Part shown: piece by piece, positions 53,041 to 62,750 of the stretch
Numbering within the stretch: position 1 is the first letter of the stretch
Layout of the letters: the number at the start of each line of letters is the position of its first letter
Made by a program: the position numbers and the translations under genes
The notes under the pieces: generated by a model
Database searches by the model: none
What the model saw: only the letters and a program-made list of their open reading frames with translations
What the model was told of the DNA's origin: nothing
Source: Sunxiuqinia dokdonensis
GTDB taxonomy: Bacteria; Bacteroidota; Bacteroidia; Bacteroidales; Prolixibacteraceae
DNA length: 64,000 nt
Direction of reading: 5' to 3'
NCBI RefSeq assembly: GCF_001270965.1
Contig: NZ_LGIA01000171.1
Span: 55,545 to 119,544 of the forward strand

Positions 53041-54786
53041 ATGAAATACAACAGAAAACAGAAAACAGGATTTTCAATCGTTGCCGGATTGTTGGTGGTG
53101 CTATTGATATTCACCGGATTCAACCGCGATGAAAAACTATTCCTGGTCGACAAGAATCTGGATATTTACTATACACTGGTACGGGAACTCAACCTTTTTT
53201 ACGTTGACGATATCAACCCCACCGATTTGGTAAAGACCAGTATTGACGAAATGCTCGAATCGCTCGACCCATACACGACCTATATTCCTGAGTCGGACAT
53301 GGAAGATTTCAAATTCATGACTACGGGCGAATATGCCGGCATTGGCGCTATGATCTCCAAGCATGGAGACCAGGTGGTTATTTCGGAACCCTATGAAGGA
53401 TTTCCGGCGCAGAAGTCAGGTTTAAAGGCTGGAGATGTTTTGTTGGAAGTAGCAGGAAAATCGACCACGAACATGTCGGTGGAAGATGTGAGCAACCTGC
53501 TTAAAGGACCTGCCAACAAGGTCGTCGATGTCAAGATTGAACGTCCGGGACAAAAGAAAAACCTGGAGCTTGCCATTGTTCGTGAGAAAATACAGATTGA
53601 TGCTGTGCCGTACTACGGCATGTTGGACGATGAAACCGGCTACATCCGTTTGTCGAACTTTACAAACAACTGTGCCAGCCAGGTAAAAAAAGCATTTGTT
53701 GAGCTAAAAGAACAACACGATGCAAAAAAACTGATTTTGGACTTGCGTTCCAACCCGGGCGGCCTGTTAATGGAGTCGGTTGAAATCGTGAATCTCTTCG
53801 TTCCAAAAGGTTCGGAGGTGGTGAGCACCAAAGGCAAAGTGAAACAGTGGGATAAAACCTACACGGCCACCGAAAATCCCATTGACACCGTCATGCCCAT
53901 GGCTGTTTTGGTCAACCAGGGATCTGCCTCAGCCTCCGAAATTGTTGCCGGCGCCCTGCAAGACCTCGACCGGGCTGTTATTGTTGGCACGCGTACCTTT
54001 GGAAAAGGCCTGGTTCAAACGACCCGCGACCTGAGCTATAACACTAAACTGAAAGTAACCACCGCCAAATATTACATTCCGAGCGGGCGCTGTATTCAGG
54101 CCCTCGATTACTCACACCGCAACGAAGACGGAAGTGTTGGCAACGTCCCCGACTCGCTGATCAGTGAATTTACCACAAAAAAAGGGCGCAAGGTTTACGA
54201 TGGCGGTGGCATTGTTCCAGATCTTAAAATTGACCTGGATCGTTTGAGCAGCCTGAGCATCAATCTTGCCCGCCAGTTTATGTTCTTCGATTTTGCCACC
54301 CAGTTTGCCAATGAGCATGAATCGATCGCTGCTGCCGAAGAATTTAAGATCGACGATGCCATTTTTAACGACTTTAAAACTTTTGTCAAAGAACGCGGTT
54401 TTTCCTACCAGTCAGAAACGGAGAAAGTTTATCAAGAGCTAATGGAAACGGCCAAACAAGAAAAATACTTTGATGTGGCCGAGCAAGAATTTGAACAGTT
54501 AAAAGTGAAAATCGGACACGAGCTGGATCAGGATTTTGAGTCGTTTAAAGATGAGCTAAAAGAAATGCTGACCGATGAAATCGTCACCCGCTATTATTAC
54601 CAGCGCGGAGCTATAAAATCAGCCATTCAGGATGACAAGGGTATTGAGAAAGCCAAAGAGACGCTAAAGGATCCCAATGCCTTCAGCTCTGTTTTTACCA
54701 AAGGAAAGATCATTTCATCCAACCTCATCGTCCAGCCCGACAACGACTGGGTCCTCCGTCCCAGCCTGGAGCTGCACGAGGCTTAG
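53041..54786 (+). CDS. C-terminal processing protease, S41 family
   Basis: 581 aa from ATG 53041. Signal anchor FSIVAGLLVVLLIFTGF (11-27), a PDZ domain (about 90-175) with GAMISKHGDQVVISEPYEG, then the S41 core with DLRSNPGGLL and the Ser-Lys dyad S297 in NQGSASASE and K322 in TFGKGLVQT. The C-terminal 180 residues are helical. Acts in the periplasm on C-termini of exported proteins, like Prc/CtpA. Own promoter and terminator. Confidence 0.93.
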   Translation: MKYNRKQKTGFSIVAGLLVVLLIFTGFNRDEKLFLVDKNLDIYYTLVRELNLFYVDDINPTDLVKTSIDEMLESLDPYTTYIPESDMEDFKFMTTGEYAGIGAMISKHGDQVVISEPYEGFPAQKSGLKAGDVLLEVAGKSTTNMSVEDVSNLLKGPANKVVDVKIERPGQKKNLELAIVREKIQIDAVPYYGMLDDETGYIRLSNFTNNCASQVKKAFVELKEQHDAKKLILDLRSNPGGLLMESVEIVNLFVPKGSEVVSTKGKVKQWDKTYTATENPIDTVMPMAVLVNQGSASASEIVAGALQDLDRAVIVGTRTFGKGLVQTTRDLSYNTKLKVTTAKYYIPSGRCIQALDYSHRNEDGSVGNVPDSLISEFTTKKGRKVYDGGGIVPDLKIDLDRLSSLSINLARQFMFFDFATQFANEHESIAAAEEFKIDDAIFNDFKTFVKERGFSYQSETEKVYQELMETAKQEKYFDVAEQEFEQLKVKIGHELDQDFESFKDELKEMLTDEIVTRYYYQRGAIKSAIQDDKGIEKAKETLKDPNAFSSVFTKGKIISSNLIVQPDNDWVLRPSLELHEA

Positions 54787-54836
54787 CGAATTCTTCACGA
54801 CAAGCAAATTCCCATACAAGGTACCATGATATTGAA

Positions 54837-54866
54837 CCCCCTGCAGCGCCTGTTGCAGGGGTTTTT
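54837..54866 (+). terminator. Terminator of the S41 protease gene
   Basis: Stem CCCCTGCA / TGCAGGGG (54837-54844 and 54854-54861) followed by TTTTTC. Confidence 0.88.
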
Positions 54867-54992
54867 CTTTTCAAGACTTTCGCTAAAAGTTATTTCACAC
54901 CGATTTGGCAAAAAAATACAGTCATGCCACAATCATCAATAAAAATAAATTTATCTTTATCGCGATTTTTATGAAAACCAAAAAAAACAACT

Positions 54993-55634
54993 ATGACAAA
55001 ATTCTATCTGAGCTTATTAGTCAGCTTCCTGACCTTGTCAGTAGCAGCGCAAACACATTTGTATGAAAACCCGGCGTTTGATAAAATCGCGAAGGAACAT
55101 CAAATGATCGCCGTCGTACCTTTTGATGCCACAGTTTCTTTACGCCCCAAACAAATGAAAGACATTTCGCCTGAACAGTTGCAGCGCATGGAGCAATCCG
55201 AAGGCGAAAGTGTACAAATGGCCATGTATTCCTGGTTTTTGAAAAGAGAAAAAAGGGAACAGCTAACTGTAAAAGTACAGGACACCAATACAACGAATGC
55301 GCTACTGAAAAAGAACGGAATCACTTACGAAAACCTGACGGAATACACACCTGAAGAACTCGCAAAACTGCTTGAGGTTGATGCGGTTGTATCAGGTAAG
55401 TTTGAAACCAGCAAACCCATGTCCGAGGGAGCATCGATCGCCTTGGGCGCATTGATTGGCTTTTGGGGAAGCACCAATAAAGCTGTACTGAATATGTTTA
55501 TTCACAATGCCGCCGACGGACAATTGCTAATCAATTACAACAAAGGGGTGAGCGGATCCGTGGGCAGTAGCACCGAAGATTTAATCAATATTCTTTTACG
55601 AAAAGCATCACGCAGAATTGCCTATACAAAATAA
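54993..55634 (+). CDS. Secreted protein of unknown function
   Basis: 213 aa, ATG at 54993. Signal peptide MTKFYLSLLVSFLTLSVAAQ. The mature part has VVPFDATVSLRPKQ near residue 40, a pattern of alternating strands and helices, and ELAKLLEVDAVVSGKFETSK (about 125-144), which resembles lipoprotein-type domains of the GNA1162/CsgG-like curlin-secretion fold in which a short-lived family member reports LxVDxVVxG. A glycine-rich hydrophobic segment ASIALGALIGFWG follows. The family is not assigned with confidence. Monocistronic with its own terminator. Confidence 0.6.
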   Translation: MTKFYLSLLVSFLTLSVAAQTHLYENPAFDKIAKEHQMIAVVPFDATVSLRPKQMKDISPEQLQRMEQSEGESVQMAMYSWFLKREKREQLTVKVQDTNTTNALLKKNGITYENLTEYTPEELAKLLEVDAVVSGKFETSKPMSEGASIALGALIGFWGSTNKAVLNMFIHNAADGQLLINYNKGVSGSVGSSTEDLINILLRKASRRIAYTK

Positions 55635-55658
55635 GTTGGGCACAAGAAGAGCTTTAAG

Positions 55659-55683
55659 AAGGGCCCTCCACGGCCCTTTTTAT
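55659..55683 (+). terminator. Terminator after the 213-aa secreted protein gene
   Basis: Stem AAGGGCC / GGCCCTT (55659-55665, 55672-55678) followed by TTT. The remaining gap to 55976 shows no gene or repeat that I can name. Confidence 0.8.
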
Positions 55684-55976
55684 GCTTTCACTCAATCTCG
55701 GGGTGGCTCATCTCATCAAACATCCCAAATGGCCAAAACAATGCTCCGGGCGGTTTTAAATCAATGCCCACTTTTTTTAAAATCAATCTCCTTTGCGAGC
55801 CTTCTTCCCACCACAGTCTCGTTAACCAGGAAACTTTGCAGCCAACTTGCTTATCATGAATCCAATAGCTGTTCCTGTAAAAACTTCGTAAACCAAAAGG
55901 AGTTTTAGGTGCTTTAGTATTTTATTATAACTTTACCCACAACCTTGGACTGAATATGAACTAAAAACGTAAGGGG

Positions 55977-57542
55977 ATGAAAAAAGTATTACTTCTTTTT
56001 TTTGTACTGGCAATTATTCATGCTGAAGCCCAAACACAGCGTGGGCAACGACGAAATCTGCCCATCAGGGAAGGCGGCCAAACAATTGATGCCGGACAGA
56101 TTCCGGAAAAAATGCGCACGGGCGGCAGTCATGACGGAAATGATCATCAAAACGACACCCGGAGAATAGCAGACCTTAAAAAATTAGCCGATGAACTGGT
56201 CAACGCAGTCACTTTTGATGACATTGTGTGGCAGAACAAAGACGCAAAATTGACCAAAGTTGATGCCGGAAATGCCCTGAATGCGCATGTCACGGATCCG
56301 GAAGATGCAGACGGAGATGGCTACGGCGATGTTGTGCAAAAAGGAGTGAACCCACTTCATGAAGGATCTGAAGCTGCAGGTGAAAACCCGCTTTTTCAGG
56401 AAGGAACGCAAAATCCGGGAAACGATGGCAGCAGAACACCCCCCGTGCAACAAGCCACAGGAGATTTAAAAGAACTATATCCCCCCGGAAATAAGGGAAA
56501 TGGCAGCCGTTTTTCGAGCTTCGACGAAATTGAGTTTTTCGCATGGCAAAACTTGAGCGGTGAAACTGCGCATGGAAATTATGCTATTGAAATTACGAAA
56601 GTGGGAACTGACGGGCAGGCGCAACACACATTTGTTGGCACAAGCCTGAGCAAAACGGGCCGAAATCCTCAAACCGGAAAAGAAATAAAAATGAGGACCG
56701 TCAAAGTCGCAAAGTTTAAGGCCGGACAAGCGTTGGCCGACCTTGTTAAACGCACCGGAAACCCCAATCAGGAGGGCCCTGCCGGGGCTTCCACCAGCGG
56801 TCGTTACTACTGGATTGTGAGAGAAACTACGACGGGGATTTCATCAAAACCAAGCTATTTTTCAATTTCAGAAGAAAAAAATAACCAAACTGGCTACGAC
56901 GAAAAATCGGCTATGCTAATCGTAAAAATTGATGAAACGGCCCTAAGAAATACCAATACTTCAATCGACAACAGCAAGGATGCACAAACGCTAAAATCAG
57001 ACAAAAGACTTGATATTCGGGCGTTGAGAGCAAATGATGCCCGGCATGGATTAGGAGCAAGGCACCACGATGCACGGATTAAGAATGCAAAGGCCACTGA
57101 TGCTCGAATCAAGGATGTGCGGATGTCGGATGTGCGGAAAAATGAGCTTCGTGCAACAACCAAAGTTGACGAACGCCATCAAGGCCTCATCAGAAATCGA
57201 ACGGAACCGACCAATAAACCAATCGAGATTACCGAGGAAAGCTTTAAAATAGCTCCCCAACATGGCCTCGATACAAAATATGCAAGGATTCAGAATGGCC
57301 AAACAGTGCAGATTTCGAAAAGCAACGTACAGCTAATTGCTCCCTTCCTGCCAAATCCGCATGGAAGTACCATCAACTATCGCTGGATTGTCAGAAACAA
57401 AAAACAGAATAGCGAAGCGTCGTTTCAAGGCACCAGCATTCAGTACCAATTCGATAATGAAGGAATTTATGAAATTGAAATCACACCAGTAGTGGAACAA
57501 AAAAGCCTGGATTCCTATCATGTCACCCTTATTTGCATCTAA
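55977..57542 (+). CDS. Secreted protein with Ala-Arg-rich repeats and PKD-like end
   Basis: 521 aa, ATG at 55977. Signal peptide MKKVLLLFFVLAIIHAEAQ. Residues about 110-125 (DPEDADGDGYGD) look like a calcium-binding loop of the thrombospondin type-3 kind. Residues about 350-400 have short repeats around DAR (NDARHGLGARHHDARIKNAK, then TDARIKDVRMSDVRKNELRA). The C-terminal 70 residues resemble a PKD/Ig-like domain (STINYRWIVRNK, then GIYEIEITPVV). Unknown function; probably outside the cell or in the periplasm. The deiminase gene follows after 15 bp. Confidence 0.65.
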   Translation: MKKVLLLFFVLAIIHAEAQTQRGQRRNLPIREGGQTIDAGQIPEKMRTGGSHDGNDHQNDTRRIADLKKLADELVNAVTFDDIVWQNKDAKLTKVDAGNALNAHVTDPEDADGDGYGDVVQKGVNPLHEGSEAAGENPLFQEGTQNPGNDGSRTPPVQQATGDLKELYPPGNKGNGSRFSSFDEIEFFAWQNLSGETAHGNYAIEITKVGTDGQAQHTFVGTSLSKTGRNPQTGKEIKMRTVKVAKFKAGQALADLVKRTGNPNQEGPAGASTSGRYYWIVRETTTGISSKPSYFSISEEKNNQTGYDEKSAMLIVKIDETALRNTNTSIDNSKDAQTLKSDKRLDIRALRANDARHGLGARHHDARIKNAKATDARIKDVRMSDVRKNELRATTKVDERHQGLIRNRTEPTNKPIEITEESFKIAPQHGLDTKYARIQNGQTVQISKSNVQLIAPFLPNPHGSTINYRWIVRNKKQNSEASFQGTSIQYQFDNEGIYEIEITPVVEQKSLDSYHVTLICI

Positions 57543-57557
57543 GCGCGTTGTGGCTTT

Positions 57558-58976
57558 ATGAGTTTAAAATCTGGCTTATTGCTGCTTTTACTCTTCCCGT
57601 TCTGTGTGGCTAGCCCACAGGTTTCAAACCCGAGGCATCCGGCAGAATGGGAAGAAATTCGTGGTGTCGTTATGGGGTTTCGCTATTTTAAGAATCCGAA
57701 TGTGAGCTGGGATGAAGCCTTCGATCCGTTTATAAAAACAGCCCGGGCTTGTATTGACGAAGGCATTGATTTTTACATTGTTGAACTGCCGGAAAGTCAA
57801 AGCAAAAACCCAGTCCCAATTCGCTTAGACACCGTTTTCAGCAATCGAAACATTGATTCGCCATTGGTCCATATTATTACAATCGATTCACTTTCAAATA
57901 CCTTACCCTGGGTTCGCGATCATGGCATGTACCAAATTTATCAAAATGAGGTTGGTGATCGGCTTTTTTTCAATTTCCCTGACGACCAAACAGGCCGATT
58001 TATGGCCAAATTCCTCGATATTCCATCGGAAATCATTCACTCCGAAATGGCAGACAACTATTATACGGATGGTGGAAATTTTTTAACCGATGGGCATGGA
58101 ACATTCAACATCGCCGCAACCAATACCTCTGAGAAGTTGCCTGCCGGATTGCTTGAGGAATATGACTATTTCTACCAAAATTTTGGCATTAAAAAGACAC
58201 TGAATCTATCAACTTCGTTTGTCCATGTTGATTATTTCATCAAATTGATCGATGAGGAAACCGCCCTGATCGCTTATATTCCGAACAGCAATTACGACAT
58301 TTCCATCGATGAGTTTTACGACGACCAACATGCCATTGATCAAGCAGTCATTTCAATTTCACAACAGCTCGAATCGGCTTACGGACGAGAAATAAAATTC
58401 GTTCCGATACAAAACGCACCCACCTCCTATGACCGGGATACAAAAATCGTCTTAAATACTTCAAAGGCAACTTACATTAATTCGATCATCATCAACAAAA
58501 CGGTTTTGGTGCCCCAATATGATGTGAAATTGTATGATGAACGGGCGCTCGAGGCCTATCGAAAAGCGATGCCCGGATACAACATTGTTGGGGTAGCTTG
58601 CCGACAATATGCCCATTTGGCAGGAGCCATTCACTGTTTAACCCACGAAATTTATGCTGATAACCCAATCTATGTCAGGCACAAGTGGCTTCAAGGAAAG
58701 CTGTCACATCATCCGGGCGGCTATCCGGTCAATGTCATAGCCAAATCATCCGATGGAATTCAAACCGTTAATTTGCATTGGCGGGCAAACGAACAAGGGG
58801 AATTCAGTTCAGTTCCGATGGTATCGACCAAAAACGACCAATTTCAGGCGACTATTCCAGCAGCAAAAAGCGGCACCCCAATTGACTATTATATTGAAAT
58901 TCAGAATAATAATGGCAAGCGCATACATAAACCACAGGTTGCACCAACGGACTCTTACAGCTTTTCAATCCAATAA
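57558..58976 (+). CDS. Secreted PAD-family (Porphyromonas-type) deiminase
   Basis: 472 aa, ATG at 57558. Signal peptide about 1-19. The guanidine-deiminase core has WVRD with D121, YYTDGGN (169-174), HVD with H223 and D225, and catalytic C360 in AGAIHCLTHE; these match the catalytic set of agmatine and peptidylarginine deiminases. Residues about 385-470 form an Ig-like domain, as in P. gingivalis PPAD. The segment after D121 has FNFPDDQTGR where these enzymes often have an Arg-rich substrate motif, so substrate choice may differ. No obvious T9SS C-terminal signal. Probably converts arginine-like groups to citrulline outside the cytosol. Confidence 0.82.
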   Translation: MSLKSGLLLLLLFPFCVASPQVSNPRHPAEWEEIRGVVMGFRYFKNPNVSWDEAFDPFIKTARACIDEGIDFYIVELPESQSKNPVPIRLDTVFSNRNIDSPLVHIITIDSLSNTLPWVRDHGMYQIYQNEVGDRLFFNFPDDQTGRFMAKFLDIPSEIIHSEMADNYYTDGGNFLTDGHGTFNIAATNTSEKLPAGLLEEYDYFYQNFGIKKTLNLSTSFVHVDYFIKLIDEETALIAYIPNSNYDISIDEFYDDQHAIDQAVISISQQLESAYGREIKFVPIQNAPTSYDRDTKIVLNTSKATYINSIIINKTVLVPQYDVKLYDERALEAYRKAMPGYNIVGVACRQYAHLAGAIHCLTHEIYADNPIYVRHKWLQGKLSHHPGGYPVNVIAKSSDGIQTVNLHWRANEQGEFSSVPMVSTKNDQFQATIPAAKSGTPIDYYIEIQNNNGKRIHKPQVAPTDSYSFSIQ

Positions 58977-59133
58977 TAATTCTCCCGAAAATATTCCAGC
59001 CCAACGGTTCCAGTCAAAATTGCAAATCGGATCATTAAGATGAAAATATCACGATAACCGCTAAAACGAAATTTGGATGTTGTGGCTGCCAACCGCATAT
59101 GCCAGCATCCAACCCAATACTGATTTCCAAACC

Positions 59134-59961
59134 TCAATTTCCATCAATCAAGTATTTTTTCAGGATCTCCGTCTGCGGATTTTTCAGGATGTCATCGGGG
59201 TGCCCTTGCTCAATAATGTCGCCATAATACATAAATACAACATGGTCGGCCAAACGAACCGCCTGCCGCAAAACGTGAGTGACCAGAATGATGGTGTAAT
59301 GCTCCTTTAGCTCTTTAAAGAGATTTTCAATAGTCTTGGTCGAGATGGGATCCAATGCTGATGTCGGTTCGTCGGCTAGGATAATGGTGGGTTTTACGGC
59401 CAAGCCACGCGCCAGACAAAGGCGCTGTTGCTGACCGATGGACAGACTGTTGGCCGGATTATTCAGGCGGTCTTTCACCTCGTCCCACAAGCCCACCCGT
59501 TTCAGGTTCGACTCCACACTGTGAGCAATCAGTTTTTTGTTGCGGACTCCCTTCAGCTTTAAACCATAGGACACATTTTTGTAGATTGAAACGGGCAGGG
59601 GAAACGGACGTTGGGACAACAAGCCCATCTTTTGCCGCATGATGGGGAGATCTTGTGACGCTTTCAGGATATCTTTCCCATCAATCAACACCTCGCCACC
59701 GACGATCAGCTCTTTGTGCAAATCTGTTAAACGGTTTAAACTCTTGAGCAAAGTGGTTTTACCGCAGCCTGATGGCCCCAACAGAACCACAATCTTATTC
59801 CGTGGGATATCCAAATTAATACTTTTCAGGATTTCACCTTCGTGGGTTTTTACACTTAATCCTTTGATCTGGATAATTGGTTTTTCGATGTCCGCCTTGC
59901 TCATCTTCAATTTTGATTTTGTGTATGCATTTGTCTGCTTGAATAGCTTTTCTGTAAACAT
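59134..59961 (-). CDS. pstB: Phosphate ABC transporter ATPase
   Basis: 275 aa from ATG 59961; Met at 59904 (MSKADIEKPIIQIKGL) is an alternative. Walker A GPSGCGKTT, signature SIGQQQRLCLARGL, Walker B IILADEPTSALDP and H-loop LVTHVLRQA. Energises phosphate uptake through PstA/PstC. Ends the operon; no phoU follows within the 157 bp before the convergent deiminase gene. Confidence 0.92.
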   Translation of the reverse strand: MFTEKLFKQTNAYTKSKLKMSKADIEKPIIQIKGLSVKTHEGEILKSINLDIPRNKIVVLLGPSGCGKTTLLKSLNRLTDLHKELIVGGEVLIDGKDILKASQDLPIMRQKMGLLSQRPFPLPVSIYKNVSYGLKLKGVRNKKLIAHSVESNLKRVGLWDEVKDRLNNPANSLSIGQQQRLCLARGLAVKPTIILADEPTSALDPISTKTIENLFKELKEHYTIILVTHVLRQAVRLADHVVFMYYGDIIEQGHPDDILKNPQTEILKKYLIDGN

Positions 59962-59968
59962 CGTCGTT

Positions 59969-60823
59969 CTATTTAATTATATTTCTTGAATACCGTTTAG
60001 ACAACAGTCGTGCGGAAACACTGATAACCAGAATAAAGATGGTCAAAACGACTGCCGCAGCGTAGGCTCGTTGCCGAACTTCCTCAATCGGAGAACTAAG
60101 CTGAAAGAAGATCGCCAGCGGAAGCGTGGCTACCGGCTCATCAAGGCTGATAGGAATATTGTCAGTGTAGCCACCCGTAAAAAGGACGGAAGCTGCATCG
60201 CCAATTCCACGGCCAAAAGCCAATAACAAAGCCGTGATGAAGCCCGCAAATCCTTGTTTGAACAAAACTTTCAACGCAGTTTCGGTACGGGTTGATCCCA
60301 GCGAGAAAGAAGCCTCCTGCAACTCCACCGGAATGGTTTTCAGCACTTCATCAAAAGCCCGCACCAGGATCGGGGTAATTAGTAATGCAACGGTAATGAT
60401 CCCGGCCAACAGCGAGGCATTCAAGCCAAAAAACAGCATGACTGCGAAGCCAAAAGCTCCGTAAACAATGGATGGAATGCCCCACAGCGCATCCAGCAGA
60501 TAGCGGATGGTATTTTGCACCCGTTTCATCCTGATCAGCTGTACGTTGATAAACAAAGCTGCCGGCAGCCCGATAAAGACAGCCAGGACCGTGGCGCCAA
60601 CCGAAAGGTAGAATGAGCCAATAATCGCGTTGAGTATCCCTCCTTCGCCTCCAAAATAATAGCCTCCCTTGGGTAGTTTTAAAATGGTATCCCACGACAA
60701 GGCGCCAATCCCTTTGTTGAACACCACAAAAAGGAGGAACAGCAAAATAGCAATGACCGAATAGGCTGCCAGGAAAGAGATGACCTTGAAAATTTGCTCT
60801 TCGATGGTTTTCCACTTTCTCAT
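59969..60823 (-). CDS. pstA: Phosphate ABC transporter permease PstA
   Basis: 284 aa, ATG at 60823 overlapping pstC by 4 bp. Six membrane helices; the EAA-type coupling segment is VPVELQEASFSLGSTRTETA-like (seen as ELQEASFSLGSTRTETALKV). Inner-membrane half of the phosphate channel. Confidence 0.92.
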   Translation of the reverse strand: MRKWKTIEEQIFKVISFLAAYSVIAILLFLLFVVFNKGIGALSWDTILKLPKGGYYFGGEGGILNAIIGSFYLSVGATVLAVFIGLPAALFINVQLIRMKRVQNTIRYLLDALWGIPSIVYGAFGFAVMLFFGLNASLLAGIITVALLITPILVRAFDEVLKTIPVELQEASFSLGSTRTETALKVLFKQGFAGFITALLLAFGRGIGDAASVLFTGGYTDNIPISLDEPVATLPLAIFFQLSSPIEEVRQRAYAAAVVLTIFILVISVSARLLSKRYSRNIIK

Positions 60824-61707
60824 GACTGCTCAGTTTTATGGATGAAATACCTGAAAAAAAGGTTGATGACCAAAATGATCACAAACAGCAACAAGGCGGC
60901 AAACATCAGTGCCGAATCATAATCAGGAATTGACATCATTTCGCCGTAGTTGTTGGCAATCAGGGCCGGCAGCGGATAACCCGGACTGAAAGGTGACACA
61001 GAAATGTCGAGGGTATTACCAACCACCATTAGCACGGCTATGGTTTCACCAAAAGCTTTGGCAATACCCAGTCCGAAAGCAGAGATGATTCCCGGAAAGC
61101 CCTTTTTGAAGATGACATGTTTCACCATTTCCCAATGGGTTGCCCCCAGCGATAACGAAGCTTCCTTCATACCTACAGGAATGGTATGGAACACTTCGAT
61201 CAGCATGTTCAACATGTAAGGAATGCACATGACTGCCAAAACAACACCTCCTGCAAGCAAGCTGTAACCGGAACTGCTGGTTCCGAAAAACGGGGCCACA
61301 TAATCTGAAACGGCAGGAACGATGACCAGTACGCCCCATACTCCGTAAACAACCGACGGGATGCCTGCCAGGATATCGATGACAGGCAACATCACATTTA
61401 GCAGTCTTTTTTTGCCAAACTGAGTCAGGTACACCGCGGCAAACAAGCATAATGGAGCCGATAAGAAAAACGACAAAACAGTGACATAGGCCGAACTGTA
61501 AATAAAGGGCATGAATCCAAACTCACCTTTCATCGGAAACCATTTTGCTGATAGGATGAGCTCTGCAAACGAATGGTTTGCCAATAGTGGAGCGGCTTTC
61601 CAGTAAAGGCCAATGGCAATAAGGGCGGGGATGGACAATAGTAAATACAGTCCTCCCCGCATCCATATCGTAACAATAAGGTCTGTCAGTCGTCTGCTTC
61701 TGTTCAT
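60820..61707 (-). CDS. pstC: Phosphate ABC transporter permease PstC
   Basis: 295 aa, ATG at 61707. Six membrane helices with coupling segment GMKEASLSLGATHWEMVKHV and the GIPSVVYGVWG stretch common to phosphate permeases. Pairs with PstA. 82 bp after pstS. Confidence 0.92.
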   Translation of the reverse strand: MNRSRRLTDLIVTIWMRGGLYLLLSIPALIAIGLYWKAAPLLANHSFAELILSAKWFPMKGEFGFMPFIYSSAYVTVLSFFLSAPLCLFAAVYLTQFGKKRLLNVMLPVIDILAGIPSVVYGVWGVLVIVPAVSDYVAPFFGTSSSGYSLLAGGVVLAVMCIPYMLNMLIEVFHTIPVGMKEASLSLGATHWEMVKHVIFKKGFPGIISAFGLGIAKAFGETIAVLMVVGNTLDISVSPFSPGYPLPALIANNYGEMMSIPDYDSALMFAALLLFVIILVINLFFRYFIHKTEQS

Positions 61708-61789
61708 TTTATAGGTTCATTTTAATATTCCTTCATCTGACTTTTTCCCGCAATCAACCAATCCAAAGTATATGCTCGTTTCGATGGGC

Positions 61790-62728
61790 TTAATTTATTT
61801 TGGATACCTGTTTTTCCAGTTTTGACTTTGCCAGGGGCACATAGCCAGCTTCCGGTACAAAAGCTTGTCCATTGGTGACCACCCACTTCAAAAAGTCGAT
61901 GGTAGCTTGTTTCTGCGGTTTACCTTTTGACACCAGGTACAACTCGCGGGCTGGTGGCGAGGGGAATTGCCCTTCGGCAATGGCAGCCAGTATTTCATCA
62001 AATTTGCTGTAGAATGCCTCGTCAGCATCAATCTTCCCGTTTTCGTTTACATCAATCGGGATTACCTCAATTCCCGGGTTTTTATTTCCTGTTTTAATAT
62101 CGTACAGGTAAATGGTGTTGTTAAACCCGATTCCTTTTTCATCTTTCACAACTGCATCTGCCAATCCCGGATCACCAAACACGCCCACGCCTTTCAGGTC
62201 CTCCTGTTTACCACCAAGGTAGGCAGCCCAGGTCCCGGCAGCGCCACAGGCATCGGAACGGGTAAAAACGTTAATCGCCAGGTCGATTTCAATCCCGGAA
62301 ATTTGGTTCCAGTTGGTAATTTCACCCGCAATAAAAATTTTGCGAAACTCATCGCGGGTAAGCCCACGTGCGTGAATGACGCTCAGCACCGGACTGTTCG
62401 CATTAATGGTCGGGATGACAGCATCTTTGGTTACGCCCAACCACCAAACACCTTTGTCAATCTCTTCCTGAACAATCTCGCGCGAGAACATGCCCAGGTC
62501 AACCGTACCCGACAACGCGTCGGCCATGCCCTTGCCCGCCCCACCGGCAGAAATATTGAACCGGATTCCGGGGTTTTCTTTCTGGTACTCTTCACTCCAC
62601 TTGATGACGAGTGGATACAATGCAAATGCACCCGACAGGCTGATAGTTTGTTCTTTCTTTTGTCCTGACGAACAGGCTGAAAAAACAACGGCGACGGCCA
62701 ACAACAAGGATAAGTTCTTGATCTTCAC
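61790..62728 (-). CDS. pstS: Phosphate-binding lipoprotein PstS
   Basis: 312 aa, ATG at 62728. Lipobox VFSACSS gives an acylated Cys at about residue 19. Periplasmic binding fold with SGAFALYPLVIKWSEEYQ and SAGGAGKGMADALSGTVDLG, which hold phosphate-contacting residues; the usual SGT start of the binding loop is SGA here. 22 bp after the porin gene. Confidence 0.88.
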   Translation of the reverse strand: MKIKNLSLLLAVAVVFSACSSGQKKEQTISLSGAFALYPLVIKWSEEYQKENPGIRFNISAGGAGKGMADALSGTVDLGMFSREIVQEEIDKGVWWLGVTKDAVIPTINANSPVLSVIHARGLTRDEFRKIFIAGEITNWNQISGIEIDLAINVFTRSDACGAAGTWAAYLGGKQEDLKGVGVFGDPGLADAVVKDEKGIGFNNTIYLYDIKTGNKNPGIEVIPIDVNENGKIDADEAFYSKFDEILAAIAEGQFPSPPARELYLVSKGKPQKQATIDFLKWVVTNGQAFVPEAGYVPLAKSKLEKQVSKIN

Positions 62729-62750
62729 GCCTTCTATTTTTTGATTGTTT

